Position numbers and translations under genes: made by a program. From contig NC_134031.1 in NCBI RefSeq assembly GCF_964204645.1, forward strand, positions 13,959,307-14,023,306: a stretch of 64,000 nt of DNA. The letters are read 5' to 3'. This document shows, in pieces, positions 21,516 to 35,946 of this stretch (positions are counted from its first letter, which is position 1; each line of letters opens with the position of its first letter). This DNA is from Tubulanus polymorphus. Taxonomy: Eukaryota; Nemertea; Palaeonemertea; Tubulaniformes; Tubulanidae. Below the pieces are notes generated by a model that had not been told where the DNA came from, ran no database searches, and saw nothing but the letters and a program-made list of their open reading frames with translations.

Positions 21516-23129
21516 CCCTCTGGGAGTTCAATATCAAATAAAGATAGTTGAGCCTAGGTCTATCCTCGCTTACCAGGTTCTGTTTGGCTCACGCCAACAC
21601 GAGCTCTGTCTGTAGGCCTAAGATTTTTTTGGGTGCACGGGTGGCCGCTTAGCGGCCACCAGCGATTAGCCAATCGCACGCGTGAAAAACAACGTATCTG
21701 ATTGGCTTAAATACTTATAAATCTCTGGCGATGTAATAGGCCGATGAATGGTTTGCGGCCAGGGTTTGTGTGGGCGTGAGCTTCGGCTTCAGTTCCAGAG
21801 AAGATCTAGACCATTAACAAACTGACCTTGACCTGGGCTCCGGCGTAATGTCGAAGTACATAATACGTAGAATATGCGTTGCGTAATTACGAATCAATGA
21901 CGGAAGTTGAATTCCGTCGTCTGTCGTCGATTTATTCGCTTCATTGGACTGTGAGTATATATTTACCATCCATGAATACTTTCGATCCATCAATCATCGC
22001 CCAATCGGGATCTCCGAATCAGTTGAAATACTTTCCGTCTTAAGTTTTAGCAACCAACGCTGAATTTCACGGCAAGTCATCTTATCCGGAGGCAAAGAAA
22101 TCGAAGCTAGCAACCGCATTACTGAGTAACATAGCAACTTTTTTCGGTGATATCATAGCAACCGGTGGCATGATAAGGGTTCGAGTCCCGATTTATTGCG
22201 CTGTCATATCGGGCCACAGCGTATTCAAACCGTGTGCCTAATAAATATCGAGTATCGACCTACGTTTATCCATATACGCGAGAAAGATTCACCCTGACTG
22301 CAAACTAGTAAAGGGCCTAGAGTTGAGTAGGCTTCGCCGAGACCGGGAAGCGCGTAGCGCAGGACCCCAAAATAGTACCTAGATCAATGGAACCAGCCAC
22401 AGGTAGGGCAGTGAAAAGGTAGGCTAATTCAACAAATAGGAGAGTCGACGGAAAACTGATGTATGTGCGAAATCCGTGGATCCTGAGAGGCAAATCGATG
22501 AAAAAATAGAGGATTCCTTGGAACTATTTTGCTTGAAGTTAGAATACGGCGCCATACCAAACGTGGCAGTTCGGGGATTCCCTGCAATATCCGTACGACA
22601 CCGGGGCGGTACCAATTCAAATTCAAATCATCCCGTTCCGCCTTTTTCCTTTCTAGACGACTATCATTTCAAAAGTTTGGATGGGCATGTGGAGAACGAA
22701 ACTCACTTCTACGTAAAGTGAAGATGTTGGCGGCGGACAGCGAACGCATCCCGCAAATTGTGCGAACCACGTGTCGTAGCCTACCGACATCGTAGCGGTT
22801 ACGCTTTTGGGTTGGTTCACTGAGCGTTTCACAAGTGTTTTTATCGCGACTAAAGTGTAGGATATTATCGATATTATGAATATTCGTAGGTAGTAGCAAA
22901 TTTTCCGGGCATAATGAAGTTCACAATTTATTTGCATAATTTTAGATCCATCGTAGTGGCTCGAAATTAATACCGGAATATATGAAATCAATTCAATTTT
23001 CATTTGAATGCCCTATCGAAAATTAAAATCATTCAAAAAGGTATAGCGCGTACATTTTTATATGTCTCACACAGTTGATGTAAATAACGGTTGTTCGACA
23101 TATATATTGAATTGCGTTCATTCAACGGT

Positions 23130-23318
23130 ATCGCTTCTCGGCCTATTGGCTAAGATCAAAGTGTAGTATCTGTTCTTATCAGCTTAATATCTGATACGCT
23201 CCCCATAGGGGAGCTTCGATATTAAACTGATTTTTGGCACTAGGTGAAGAGTCAGGGGCTTGCTCCGCCTTCGCCACGAGTTGGCCTGGTATTGCAGTAC
23301 CTCCAGGATCGGCTCACT
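23130..23318 (+). ncRNA. RNU2: U2 spliceosomal snRNA, copy 5
   Basis: Identical by eye to copy 1. The spacer returns to the first type (1803 bp), the last such unit in the window. Confidence 0.96.
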
Positions 23319-24933
23319 CCCTCTGGGAGTTCAATATCAAATAAAGATAGTTGAGCCTAGGTCTATCCTCGCTTACCAGGTTCTGTTTGGCTCACGCCAA
23401 CACGAGCTCTGTCTGTAGGCCTAAGATTTTTTTGGGTGCACGGGTGGCCGCTTAGCGGCCACCAGCGATTAGCCAATCGCACGCGTGAAAAACAACGTAT
23501 CTGATTGGCTTAAATACTTATAAATCTCTGGCGATGTAATAGGCCGATGAATGGTTTGCGGCCAGGGTTTGTGTGGGCGTGAGCTTCGGCTTCAGTTCCA
23601 GAGAAGATCTAGACCATTAACAAACTGACCTTGACCTGGGCTCCGGCGTAATGTCGAAGTACATAATACGTAGAATATGCGTTGCGTAATTACGAATCAA
23701 TGACGGAAGTTGAATTCCGTCGTCTGTCGTCGATTTATTCGCTTCATTGGACTGTGAGTATATATTTACCATCCATGAATACTTTCGATCCATCAATCAT
23801 CGCCCAATCGGGATCTCCGAATCAGTTGAAATACTTTCCGTCTTAAGTTTTAGCAACCAACGCTGAATTTCACGGCAAGTCATCTTATCCGGAGGCAAAG
23901 AAATCGAAGCTAGCAACCGCATTACTGAGTAACATAGCAACTTTTTTCGGTGATATCATAGCAACCGGTGGCATGATAAGGGTTCGAGTCCCGATTTATT
24001 GCGCTGTCATATCGGGCCACAGCGTATTCAAACCGTGTGCCTAATAAATATCGAGTATCGACCTACGTTTATCCATATACGCGAGAAAGATTCACCCTGA
24101 CTGCAAACTAGTAAAGGGCCTAGAGTTGAGTAGGCTTCGCCGAGACCGGGAAGCGCGTAGCGCAGGACCCCAAAAATAGTACCTAGATCAATGGAACCAG
24201 CCACAGGTAGGGCAGTGAAACGGTAGGCTAATTCAACAAATAGGAGAGTCGACGGAAAACTGATGTATGTGCGAAATCCGTGGATCCTGAGAGGCAAATC
24301 GATGAAAAAATAGAGGATTCCTTGGAACTATTTTGCTTGAAGTTAGAATACGGCGCCATACCAAACGTGGCAGTTCGGGGATTCCCTGCAATATCCGTAC
24401 GACACCGGGGCGGTACCAATTCAAATTCAAATCATCCCGTTCCGCCTTTTTCCTTTCTAGACGACTATCATTTCAAAAGTTTGGATGGGCATGTGGAGAA
24501 CGAAACTCACTTCTACGTAAAGTGAAGATGTTGGCGGCGGACAGCGAACGCATCCCGCAAATTGTGCGAACCACGTGTCGTAGCCTACCGACATCGTAGC
24601 GGTTACGCTTTTGGGTTGGTTCACTGAGCGTTTCACAAGTGTTTTTATCGCGACTAAAGTGTAGGATATTATCGATATTATGAATATTCGTAGGTAGTAG
24701 CAAATTTTCCGGGCATAATGAAGTTCACAATTTATTTGCATAATTTTAGATCCATCGTAGTGGCTCGAAATTAATACCGGAATATATGAAATCAATTCAA
24801 TTTTCATTTGAATGCCCTATCGAAAATTAAAATCATTCAAAAAGGTATAGCGCGTACATTTTTATATGTCTCACACAGTTGATGTAAATAACGGTTGTTC
24901 GACATATATATTGAATTGCGTTCATTCAACGGT

Positions 24934-25122
24934 ATCGCTTCTCGGCCTATTGGCTAAGATCAAAGTGTAGTATCTGTTCTTATCAGCTTAATATCTGATA
25001 CGCTCCCCATAGGGGAGCTTCGATATTAAACTGATTTTTGGCACTAGGTGAAGAGTCAGGGGCTTGCTCCGCCTTCGCCACGAGTTGGCCTGGTATTGCA
25101 GTACCTCCAGGATCGGCTCACT
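24934..25122 (+). ncRNA. RNU2: U2 spliceosomal snRNA, copy 6
   Basis: Identical by eye to copy 1; the spacer is second type from here onward, with 1804-bp spacing. Confidence 0.96.
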
Positions 25123-26737
25123 CCCTCTGGGAGTTCAATATCAAATAAAGATAGTTGAGCCTAGGTCTATCCTCGCTTACCAGGTTCTGTTTGGCTCACG
25201 CCAACACGAGCTCTGTCTGTAGGCCTAAGATTTTTTTGGGTGCACGGGTGGCCGCTTAGCGGCCACCAGCGATTAGCCAATCGCACGCGTGAAAAACAAC
25301 GTATCTGATTGGCTTAAATACTTATAAATCTCTGGCGATGTAATAGGCCGATGAATGGTTTGCGGCCAGGGTTTGTGTGGGCGTGAGCTTCGGCTTCAGT
25401 TCCAGAGAAGATCTAGACCATTAACAAACTGACCTTGACCTGGGCTCCGGCGTAATGTCGAAGTACATAATACGTAGAATATGCGTTGCGTAATTACGAA
25501 TCAATGACGGAAGTTGAATTCCGTCGTCTGTCGTCGATTTATTCGCTTCATTGGACTGTGAGTATATATTTACCATCCATGAATACTTTCGATCCATCAA
25601 TCATCGCCCAATCGGGATCTCCGAATCAGTTGAAATACTTTCCGTCTTAAGTTTTAGCAACCAACGCTGAATTTCACGGCAAGTCATCTTATCCGGAGGC
25701 AAAGAAATCGAAGCTAGCAACCGCATTACTGAGTAACATAGCAACTTTTTTCGGTGATATCATAGCAACCGGTGGCATGATAAGGGTTCGAGTCCCGATT
25801 TATTGCGCTGTCATATCGGGCCACAGCGTATTCAAACCGTGTGCCTAATAAATATCGAGTATCGACCTACGTTTATCCATATACGCGAGAAAGATTCACC
25901 CTGACTGCAAACTAGTAAAGGGCCTAGAGTTGAGTAGGCTTCGCCGAGACCGGGAAGCGCGTAGCGCAGGACCCCAAAAATAGTACCTAGATCAATGGAA
26001 CCAGCCACAGGTAGGGCAGTGAAACGGTAGGCTAATTCAACAAATAGGAGAGTCGACGGAAAACTGATGTATGTGCGAAATCCGTGGATCCTGAGAGGCA
26101 AATCGATGAAAAAATAGAGGATTCCTTGGAACTATTTTGCTTGAAGTTAGAATACGGCGCCATACCAAACGTGGCAGTTCGGGGATTCCCTGCAATATCC
26201 GTACGACACCGGGGCGGTACCAATTCAAATTCAAATCATCCCGTTCCGCCTTTTTCCTTTCTAGACGACTATCATTTCAAAAGTTTGGATGGGCATGTGG
26301 AGAACGAAACTCACTTCTACGTAAAGTGAAGATGTTGGCGGCGGACAGCGAACGCATCCCGCAAATTGTGCGAACCACGTGTCGTAGCCTACCGACATCG
26401 TAGCGGTTACGCTTTTGGGTTGGTTCACTGAGCGTTCCACAAGTGTTTTTATCGCGACTAAAGTGTAGGATATTATCGATATTATGAATATTCGTAGGTA
26501 GTAGCAAATTTTCCGGGCATAATGAAGTTCACAATTTATTTGCATAATTTTAGATCCATCGTAGTGGCTCGAAATTAATACCGGAATATATGAAATCAAT
26601 TCAATTTTCATTTGAATGCCCTATCGAAAATTAAAATCATTCAAAAAGGTATAGCGCGTACATTTTTATATGTCTCACACAGTTGATGTAAATAACGGTT
26701 GTTCGACATATATATTGAATTGCGTTCATTCAACGGT

Positions 26738-26926
26738 ATCGCTTCTCGGCCTATTGGCTAAGATCAAAGTGTAGTATCTGTTCTTATCAGCTTAATATCT
26801 GATACGCTCCCCATAGGGGAGCTTCGATATTAAACTGATTTTTGGCACTAGGTGAAGAGTCAGGGGCTTGCTCCGCCTTCGCCACGAGTTGGCCTGGTAT
26901 TGCAGTACCTCCAGGATCGGCTCACT
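26738..26926 (+). ncRNA. RNU2: U2 spliceosomal snRNA, copy 7
   Basis: The transcribed region is unchanged. Its upstream spacer has a private T-to-C change at 26437 (AGCGTTCCAC for AGCGTTTCAC), about 300 bp before the gene. Confidence 0.96.
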
Positions 26927-28541
26927 CCCTCTGGGAGTTCAATATCAAATAAAGATAGTTGAGCCTAGGTCTATCCTCGCTTACCAGGTTCTGTTTGGCT
27001 CACGCCAACACGAGCTCTGTCTGTAGGCCTAAGATTTTTTTGGGTGCACGGGTGGCCGCTTAGCGGCCACCAGCGATTAGCCAATCGCACGCGTGAAAAA
27101 CAACGTATCTGATTGGCTTAAATACTTATAAATCTCTGGCGATGTAATAGGCCGATGAATGGTTTGCGGCCAGGGTTTGTGTGGGCGTGAGCTTCGGCTT
27201 CAGTTCCAGAGAAGATCTAGACCATTAACAAACTGACCTTGACCTGGGCTCCGGCGTAATGTCGAAGTACATAATACGTAGAATATGCGTTGCGTAATTA
27301 CGAATCAATGACGGAAGTTGAATTCCGTCGTCTGTCGTCGATTTATTCGCTTCATTGGACTGTGAGTATATATTTACCATCCATGAATACTTTCGATCCA
27401 TCAATCATCGCCCAATCGGGATCTCCGAATCAGTTGAAATACTTTCCGTCTTAAGTTTTAGCAACCAACGCTGAATTTCACGGCAAGTCATCTTATCCGG
27501 AGGCAAAGAAATCGAAGCTAGCAACCGCATTACTGAGTAACATAGCAACTTTTTTCGGTGATATCATAGCAACCGGTGGCATGATAAGGGTTCGAGTCCC
27601 GATTTATTGCGCTGTCATATCGGGCCACAGCGTATTCAAACCGTGTGCCTAATAAATATCGAGTATCGACCTACGTTTATCCATATACGCGAGAAAGATT
27701 CACCCTGACTGCAAACTAGTAAAGGGCCTAGAGTTGAGTAGGCTTCGCCGAGACCGGGAAGCGCGTAGCGCAGGACCCCAAAAATAGTACCTAGATCAAT
27801 GGAACCAGCCACAGGTAGGGCAGTGAAACGGTAGGCTAATTCAACAAATAGGAGAGTCGACGGAAAACTGATGTATGTGCGAAATCCGTGGATCCTGAGA
27901 GGCAAATCGATGAAAAAATAGAGGATTCCTTGGAACTATTTTGCTTGAAGTTAGAATACGGCGCCATACCAAACGTGGCAGTTCGGGGATTCCCTGCAAT
28001 ATCCGTACGACACCGGGGCGGTACCAATTCAAATTCAAATCATCCCGTTCCGCCTTTTTCCTTTCTAGACGACTATCATTTCAAAAGTTTGGATGGGCAT
28101 GTGGAGAACGAAACTCACTTCTACGTAAAGTGAAGATGTTGGCGGCGGACAGCGAACGCATCCCGCAAATTGTGCGAACCACGTGTCGTAGCCTACCGAC
28201 ATCGTAGCGGTTACGCTTTTGGGTTGGTTCACTGAGCGTTTCACAAGTGTTTTTATCGCGACTAAAGTGTAGGATATTATCGATATTATGAATATTCGTA
28301 GGTAGTAGCAAATTTTCCGGGCATAATGAAGTTCACAATTTATTTGCATAATTTTAGATCCATCGTAGTGGCTCGAAATTAATACCGGAATATATGAAAT
28401 CAATTCAATTTTCATTTGAATGCCCTATCGAAAATTAAAATCATTCAAAAAGGTATAGCGCGTACATTTTTATATGTCTCACACAGTTGATGTAAATAAC
28501 GGTTGTTCGACATATATATTGAATTGCGTTCATTCAACGGT

Positions 28542-28730
28542 ATCGCTTCTCGGCCTATTGGCTAAGATCAAAGTGTAGTATCTGTTCTTATCAGCTTAAT
28601 ATCTGATACGCTCCCCATAGGGGAGCTTCGATATTAAACTGATTTTTGGCACTAGGTGAAGAGTCAGGGGCTTGCTCCGCCTTCGCCACGAGTTGGCCTG
28701 GTATTGCAGTACCTCCAGGATCGGCTCACT
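28542..28730 (+). ncRNA. RNU2: U2 spliceosomal snRNA, copy 8
   Basis: Identical by eye to copy 1, second-type spacer, no private variant noticed. Confidence 0.96.
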
Positions 28731-30345
28731 CCCTCTGGGAGTTCAATATCAAATAAAGATAGTTGAGCCTAGGTCTATCCTCGCTTACCAGGTTCTGTTT
28801 GGCTCACGCCAACACGAGCTCTGTCTGTAGGCCTAAGATTTTTTTGGGTGCACGGGTGGCCGCTTAGCGGCCACCAGCGATTAGCCAATCGCACGCGTGA
28901 AAAACAACGTATCTGATTGGCTTAAATACTTATAAATCTCTGGCGATGTAATAGGCCGATGAATGGTTTGCGGCCAGGGTTTGTGTGGGCGTGAGCTTCG
29001 GCTTCAGTTCCAGAGAAGATCTAGACCATTAACAAACTGACCTTGACCTGGGCTCCGGCGTAATGTCGAAGTACATAATACGTAGAATATGCGTTGCGTA
29101 ATTACGAATCAATGACGGAAGTTGAATTCCGTCGTCTGTCGTCGATTTATTCGCTTCATTGGACTGTGAGTATATATTTACCATCCATGAATACTTTCGA
29201 TCCATCAATCATCGCCCAATCGGGATCTCCGAATCAGTTGAAATACTTTCCGTCTTAAGTTTTAGCAACCAACGCTGAATTTCACGGCAAGTCATCTTAT
29301 CCGGAGGCAAAGAAATCGAAGCTAGCAACCGCATTACTGAGTAACATAGCAACTTTTTTCGGTGATATCATAGCAACCGGTGGCATGATAAGGGTTCGAG
29401 TCCCGATTTATTGCGCTGTCATATCGGGCCACAGCGTATTCAAACCGTGTGCCTAATAAATATCGAGTATCGACCTACGTTTATCCATATACGCGAGAAA
29501 GATTCACCCTGACTGCAAACTAGTAAAGGGCCTAGAGTTGAGTAGGCTTCGCCGAGACCGGGAAGCGCGTAGCGCAGGACCCCAAAAATAGTACCTAGAT
29601 CAATGGAACCAGCCACAGGTAGGGCAGTGAAACGGTAGGCTAATTCAACAAATAGGAGAGTCGACGGAAAACTGATGTATGTGCGAAATCCGTGGATCCT
29701 GAGAGGCAAATCGATGAAAAAATAGAGGATTCCTTGGAACTATTTTGCTTGAAGTTAGAATACGGCGCCATACCAAACGTGGCAGTTCGGGGATTCCCTG
29801 CAATATCCGTACGACACCGGGGCGGTACCAATTCAAATTCAAATCATCCCGTTCCGCCTTTTTCCTTTCTAGACGACTATCATTTCAAAAGTTTGGATGG
29901 GCATGTGGAGAACGAAACTCACTTCTACGTAAAGTGAAGATGTTGGCGGCGGACAGCGAACGCATCCCGCAAATTGTGCGAACCACGTGTCGTAGCCTAC
30001 CGACATCGTAGCGGTTACGCTTTTGGGTTGGTTCACTGAGCGTTTCACAAGTGTTTTTATCGCGACTAAAGTGTAGGATATTATCGATATTATGAATATT
30101 CGTAGGTAGTAGCAAATTTTCCGGGCATAATGAAGTTCACAATTTATTTGCATAATTTTAGATCCATCGTAGTGGCTCGAAATTAATACCGGAATATATG
30201 AAATCAATTCAATTTTCATTTGAATGCCCTATCGAAAATTAAAATCATTCAAAAAGGTATAGCGCGTACATTTTTATATGTCTCACACAGTTGATGTAAA
30301 TAACGGTTGTTCGACATATATATTGAATTGCGTTCATTCAACGGT

Positions 30346-30534
30346 ATCGCTTCTCGGCCTATTGGCTAAGATCAAAGTGTAGTATCTGTTCTTATCAGCT
30401 TAATATCTGATACGCTCCCCATAGGGGAGCTTCGATATTAAACTGATTTTTGGCACTAGGTGAAGAGTCAGGGGCTTGCTCCGCCTTCGCCACGAGTTGG
30501 CCTGGTATTGCAGTACCTCCAGGATCGGCTCACT
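30346..30534 (+). ncRNA. RNU2: U2 spliceosomal snRNA, copy 9
   Basis: Identical by eye to copy 1, second-type spacer, no private variant noticed. Confidence 0.96.
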
Positions 30535-32149
30535 CCCTCTGGGAGTTCAATATCAAATAAAGATAGTTGAGCCTAGGTCTATCCTCGCTTACCAGGTTCT
30601 GTTTGGCTCACGCCAACACGAGCTCTGTCTGTAGGCCTAAGATTTTTTTGGGTGCACGGGTGGCCGCTTAGCGGCCACCAGCGATTAGCCAATCGCACGC
30701 GTGAAAAACAACGTATCTGATTGGCTTAAATACTTATAAATCTCTGGCGATGTAATAGGCCGATGAATGGTTTGCGGCCAGGGTTTGTGTGGGCGTGAGC
30801 TTCGGCTTCAGTTCCAGAGAAGATCTAGACCATTAACAAACTGACCTTGACCTGGGCTCCGGCGTAATGTCGAAGTACATAATACGTAGAATATGCGTTG
30901 CGTAATTACGAATCAATGACGGAAGTTGAATTCCGTCGTCTGTCGTCGATTTATTCGCTTCATTGGACTGTGAGTATATATTTACCATCCATGAATACTT
31001 TCGATCCATCAATCATCGCCCAATCGGGATCTCCGAATCAGTTGAAATACTTTCCGTCTTAAGTTTTAGCAACCAACGCTGAATTTCACGGCAAGTCATC
31101 TTATCCGGAGGCAAAGAAATCGAAGCTAGCAACCGCATTACTGAGTAACATAGCAACTTTTTTCGGTGATATCATAGCAACCGGTGGCATGATAAGGGTT
31201 CGAGTCCCGATTTATTGCGCTGTCATATCGGGCCACAGCGTATTCAAACCGTGTGCCTAATAAATATCGAGTATCGACCTACGTTTATCCATATACGCGA
31301 GAAAGATTCACCCTGACTGCAAACTAGTAAAGGGCCTAGAGTTGAGTAGGCTTCGCCGAGACCGGGAAGCGCGTAGCGCAGGACCCCAAAAATAGTACCT
31401 AGATCAATGGAACCAGCCACAGGTAGGGCAGTGAAACGGTAGGCTAATTCAACAAATAGGAGAGTCGACGGAAAACTGATGTATGTGCGAAATCCGTGGA
31501 TCCTGAGAGGCAAATCGATGAAAAAATAGAGGATTCCTTGGAACTATTTTGCTTGAAGTTAGAATACGGCGCCATACCAAACGTGGCAGTTCGGGGATTC
31601 CCTGCAATATCCGTACGACACCGGGGCGGTACCAATTCAAATTCAAATCATCCCGTTCCGCCTTTTTCCTTTCTAGACGACTATCATTTCAAAAGTTTGG
31701 ATGGGCATGTGGAGAACGAAACTCACTTCTACGTAAAGTGAAGATGTTGGCGGCGGACAGCGAACGCATCCCGCAAATTGTGCGAACCACGTGTCGTAGC
31801 CTACCGACATCGTAGCGGTTACGCTTTTGGGTTGGTTCACTGAGCGTTTCACAAGTGTTTTTATCGCGACTAAAGTGTAGGATATTATCGATATTATGAA
31901 TATTCGTAGGTAGTAGCAAATTTTCCGGGCATAATGAAGTTCACAATTTATTTGCATAATTTTAGATCCATCGTAGTGGCTCGAAATTAATACCGGAATA
32001 TATGAAATCAATTCAATTTTCATTTGAATGCCCTATCGAAAATTAAAATCATTCAAAAAGGTATAGCGCGTACATTTTTATATGTCTCACACAGTTGATG
32101 TAAATAACGGTTGTTCGACATATATATTGAATTGCGTTCATTCAACGGT

Positions 32150-32338
32150 ATCGCTTCTCGGCCTATTGGCTAAGATCAAAGTGTAGTATCTGTTCTTATC
32201 AGCTTAATATCTGATACGCTCCCCATAGGGGAGCTTCGATATTAAACTGATTTTTGGCACTAGGTGAAGAGTCAGGGGCTTGCTCCGCCTTCGCCACGAG
32301 TTGGCCTGGTATTGCAGTACCTCCAGGATCGGCTCACT
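32150..32338 (+). ncRNA. RNU2: U2 spliceosomal snRNA, copy 10
   Basis: Identical by eye to copy 1, second-type spacer, no private variant noticed. Confidence 0.96.
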
Positions 32339-33953
32339 CCCTCTGGGAGTTCAATATCAAATAAAGATAGTTGAGCCTAGGTCTATCCTCGCTTACCAGG
32401 TTCTGTTTGGCTCACGCCAACACGAGCTCTGTCTGTAGGCCTAAGATTTTTTTGGGTGCACGGGTGGCCGCTTAGCGGCCACCAGCGATTAGCCAATCGC
32501 ACGCGTGAAAAACAACGTATCTGATTGGCTTAAATACTTATAAATCTCTGGCGATGTAATAGGCCGATGAATGGTTTGCGGCCAGGGTTTGTGTGGGCGT
32601 GAGCTTCGGCTTCAGTTCCAGAGAAGATCTAGACCATTAACAAACTGACCTTGACCTGGGCTCCGGCGTAATGTCGAAGTACATAATACGTAGAATATGC
32701 GTTGCGTAATTACGAATCAATGACGGAAGTTGAATTCCGTCGTCTGTCGTCGATTTATTCGCTTCATTGGACTGTGAGTATATATTTACCATCCATGAAT
32801 ACTTTCGATCCATCAATCATCGCCCAATCGGGATCTCCGAATCAGTTGAAATACTTTCCGTCTTAAGTTTTAGCAACCAACGCTGAATTTCACGGCAAGT
32901 CATCTTATCCGGAGGCAAAGAAATCGAAGCTAGCAACCGCATTACTGAGTAACATAGCAACTTTTTTCGGTGATATCATAGCAACCGGTGGCATGATAAG
33001 GGTTCGAGTCCCGATTTATTGCGCTGTCATATCGGGCCACAGCGTATTCAAACCGTGTGCCTAATAAATATCGAGTATCGACCTACGTTTATCCATATAC
33101 GCGAGAAAGATTCACCCTGACTGCAAACTAGTAAAGGGCCTAGAGTTGAGTAGGCTTCGCCGAGACCGGGAAGCGCGTAGCGCAGGACCCCAAAAATAGT
33201 ACCTAGATCAATGGAACCAGCCACAGGTAGGGCAGTGAAACGGTAGGCTAATTCAACAAATAGGAGAGTCGACGGAAAACTGATGTATGTGCGAAATCCG
33301 TGGATCCTGAGAGGCAAATCGATGAAAAAATAGAGGATTCCTTGGAACTATTTTGCTTGAAGTTAGAATACGGCGCCATACCAAACGTGGCAGTTCGGGG
33401 ATTCCCTGCAATATCCGTACGACACCGGGGCGGTACCAATTCAAATTCAAATCATCCCGTTCCGCCTTTTTCCTTTCTAGACGACTATCATTTCAAAAGT
33501 TTGGATGGGCATGTGGAGAACGAAACTCACTTCTACGTAAAGTGAAGATGTTGGCGGCGGACAGCGAACGCATCCCGCAAATTGTGCGAACCACGTGTCG
33601 TAGCCTACCGACATCGTAGCGGTTACGCTTTTGGGTTGGTTCACTGAGCGTTTCACAAGTGTTTTTATCGCGACTAAAGTGTAGGATATTATCGATATTA
33701 TGAATATTCGTAGGTAGTAGCAAATTTTCCGGGCATAATGAAGTTCACAATTTATTTGCATAATTTTAGATCCATCGTAGTGGCTCGAAATTAATACCGG
33801 AATATATGAAATCAATTCAATTTTCATTTGAATGCCCTATCGAAAATTAAAATCATTCAAAAAGGTATAGCGCGTACATTTTTATATGTCTCACACAGTT
33901 GATGTAAATAACGGTTGTTCGACATATATATTGAATTGCGTTCATTCAACGGT

Positions 33954-34142
33954 ATCGCTTCTCGGCCTATTGGCTAAGATCAAAGTGTAGTATCTGTTCT
34001 TATCAGCTTAATATCTGATACGCTCCCCATAGGGGAGCTTCGATATTAAACTGATTTTTGGCACTAGGTGAAGAGTCAGGGGCTTGCTCCGCCTTCGCCA
34101 CGAGTTGGCCTGGTATTGCAGTACCTCCAGGATCGGCTCACT
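33954..34142 (+). ncRNA. RNU2: U2 spliceosomal snRNA, copy 11
   Basis: Identical by eye to copy 1, second-type spacer, no private variant noticed. Confidence 0.96.
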
Positions 34143-35757
34143 CCCTCTGGGAGTTCAATATCAAATAAAGATAGTTGAGCCTAGGTCTATCCTCGCTTAC
34201 CAGGTTCTGTTTGGCTCACGCCAACACGAGCTCTGTCTGTAGGCCTAAGATTTTTTTGGGTGCACGGGTGGCCGCTTAGCGGCCACCAGCGATTAGCCAA
34301 TCGCACGCGTGAAAAACAACGTATCTGATTGGCTTAAATACTTATAAATCTCTGGCGATGTAATAGGCCGATGAATGGTTTGCGGCCAGGGTTTGTGTGG
34401 GCGTGAGCTTCGGCTTCAGTTCCAGAGAAGATCTAGACCATTAACAAACTGACCTTGACCTGGGCTCCGGCGTAATGTCGAAGTACATAATACGTAGAAT
34501 ATGCGTTGCGTAATTACGAATCAATGACGGAAGTTGAATTCCGTCGTCTGTCGTCGATTTATTCGCTTCATTGGACTGTGAGTATATATTTACCATCCAT
34601 GAATACTTTCGATCCATCAATCATCGCCCAATCGGGATCTCCGAATCAGTTGAAATACTTTCCGTCTTAAGTTTTAGCAACCAACGCTGAATTTCACGGC
34701 AAGTCATCTTATCCGGAGGCAAAGAAATCGAAGCTAGCAACCGCATTACTGAGTAACATAGCAACTTTTTTCGGTGATATCATAGCAACCGGTGGCATGA
34801 TAAGGGTTCGAGTCCCGATTTATTGCGCTGTCATATCGGGCCACAGCGTATTCAAACCGTGTGCCTAATAAATATCGAGTATCGACCTACGTTTATCCAT
34901 ATACGCGAGAAAGATTCACCCTGACTGCAAACTAGTAAAGGGCCTAGAGTTGAGTAGGCTTCGCCGAGACCGGGAAGCGCGTAGCGCAGGACCCCAAAAA
35001 TAGTACCTAGATCAATGGAACCAGCCACAGGTAGGGCAGTGAAACGGTAGGCTAATTCAACAAATAGGAGAGTCGACGGAAAACTGATGTATGTGCGAAA
35101 TCCGTGGATCCTGAGAGGCAAATCGATGAAAAAATAGAGGATTCCTTGGAACTATTTTGCTTGAAGTTAGAATACGGCGCCATACCAAACGTGGCAGTTC
35201 GGGGATTCCCTGCAATATCCGTACGACACCGGGGCGGTACCAATTCAAATTCAAATCATCCCGTTCCGCCTTTTTCCTTTCTAGACGACTATCATTTCAA
35301 AAGTTTGGATGGGCATGTGGAGAACGAAACTCACTTCTACGTAAAGTGAAGATGTTGGCGGCGGACAGCGAACGCATCCCGCAAATTGTGCGAACCACGT
35401 GTCGTAGCCTACCGACATCGTAGCGGTTACGCTTTTGGGTTGGTTCACTGAGCGTTTCACAAGTGTTTTTATCGCGACTAAAGTGTAGGATATTATCGAT
35501 ATTATGAATATTCGTAGGTAGTAGCAAATTTTCCGGGCATAATGAAGTTCACAATTTATTTGCATAATTTTAGATCCATCGTAGTGGCTCGAAATTAATA
35601 CCGGAATATATGAAATCAATTCAATTTTCATTTGAATGCCCTATCGAAAATTAAAATCATTCAAAAAGGTATAGCGCGTACATTTTTATATGTCTCACAC
35701 AGTTGATGTAAATAACGGTTGTTCGACATATATATTGAATTGCGTTCATTCAACGGT

Positions 35758-35946
35758 ATCGCTTCTCGGCCTATTGGCTAAGATCAAAGTGTAGTATCTG
35801 TTCTTATCAGCTTAATATCTGATACGCTCCCCATAGGGAAGCTTCGATATTAAACTGATTTTTGGCACTAGGTGAAGAGTCAGGGGCTTGCTCCGCCTTC
35901 GCCACGAGTTGGCCTGGTATTGCAGTACCTCCAGGATCGGCTCACT
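35758..35946 (+). ncRNA. RNU2: U2 spliceosomal snRNA, copy 12 with stem IIb variant
   Basis: This copy has a G-to-A change at 35839 (CCATAGGGAAGC for CCATAGGGGAGC), which replaces a C:G pair by C:A in the stem IIb hairpin. It is the last complete copy before the retrotransposon block, and the following unit also carries an extra A near 36935. Promoter and 3' box are intact, so it may still be transcribed. Confidence 0.95.
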
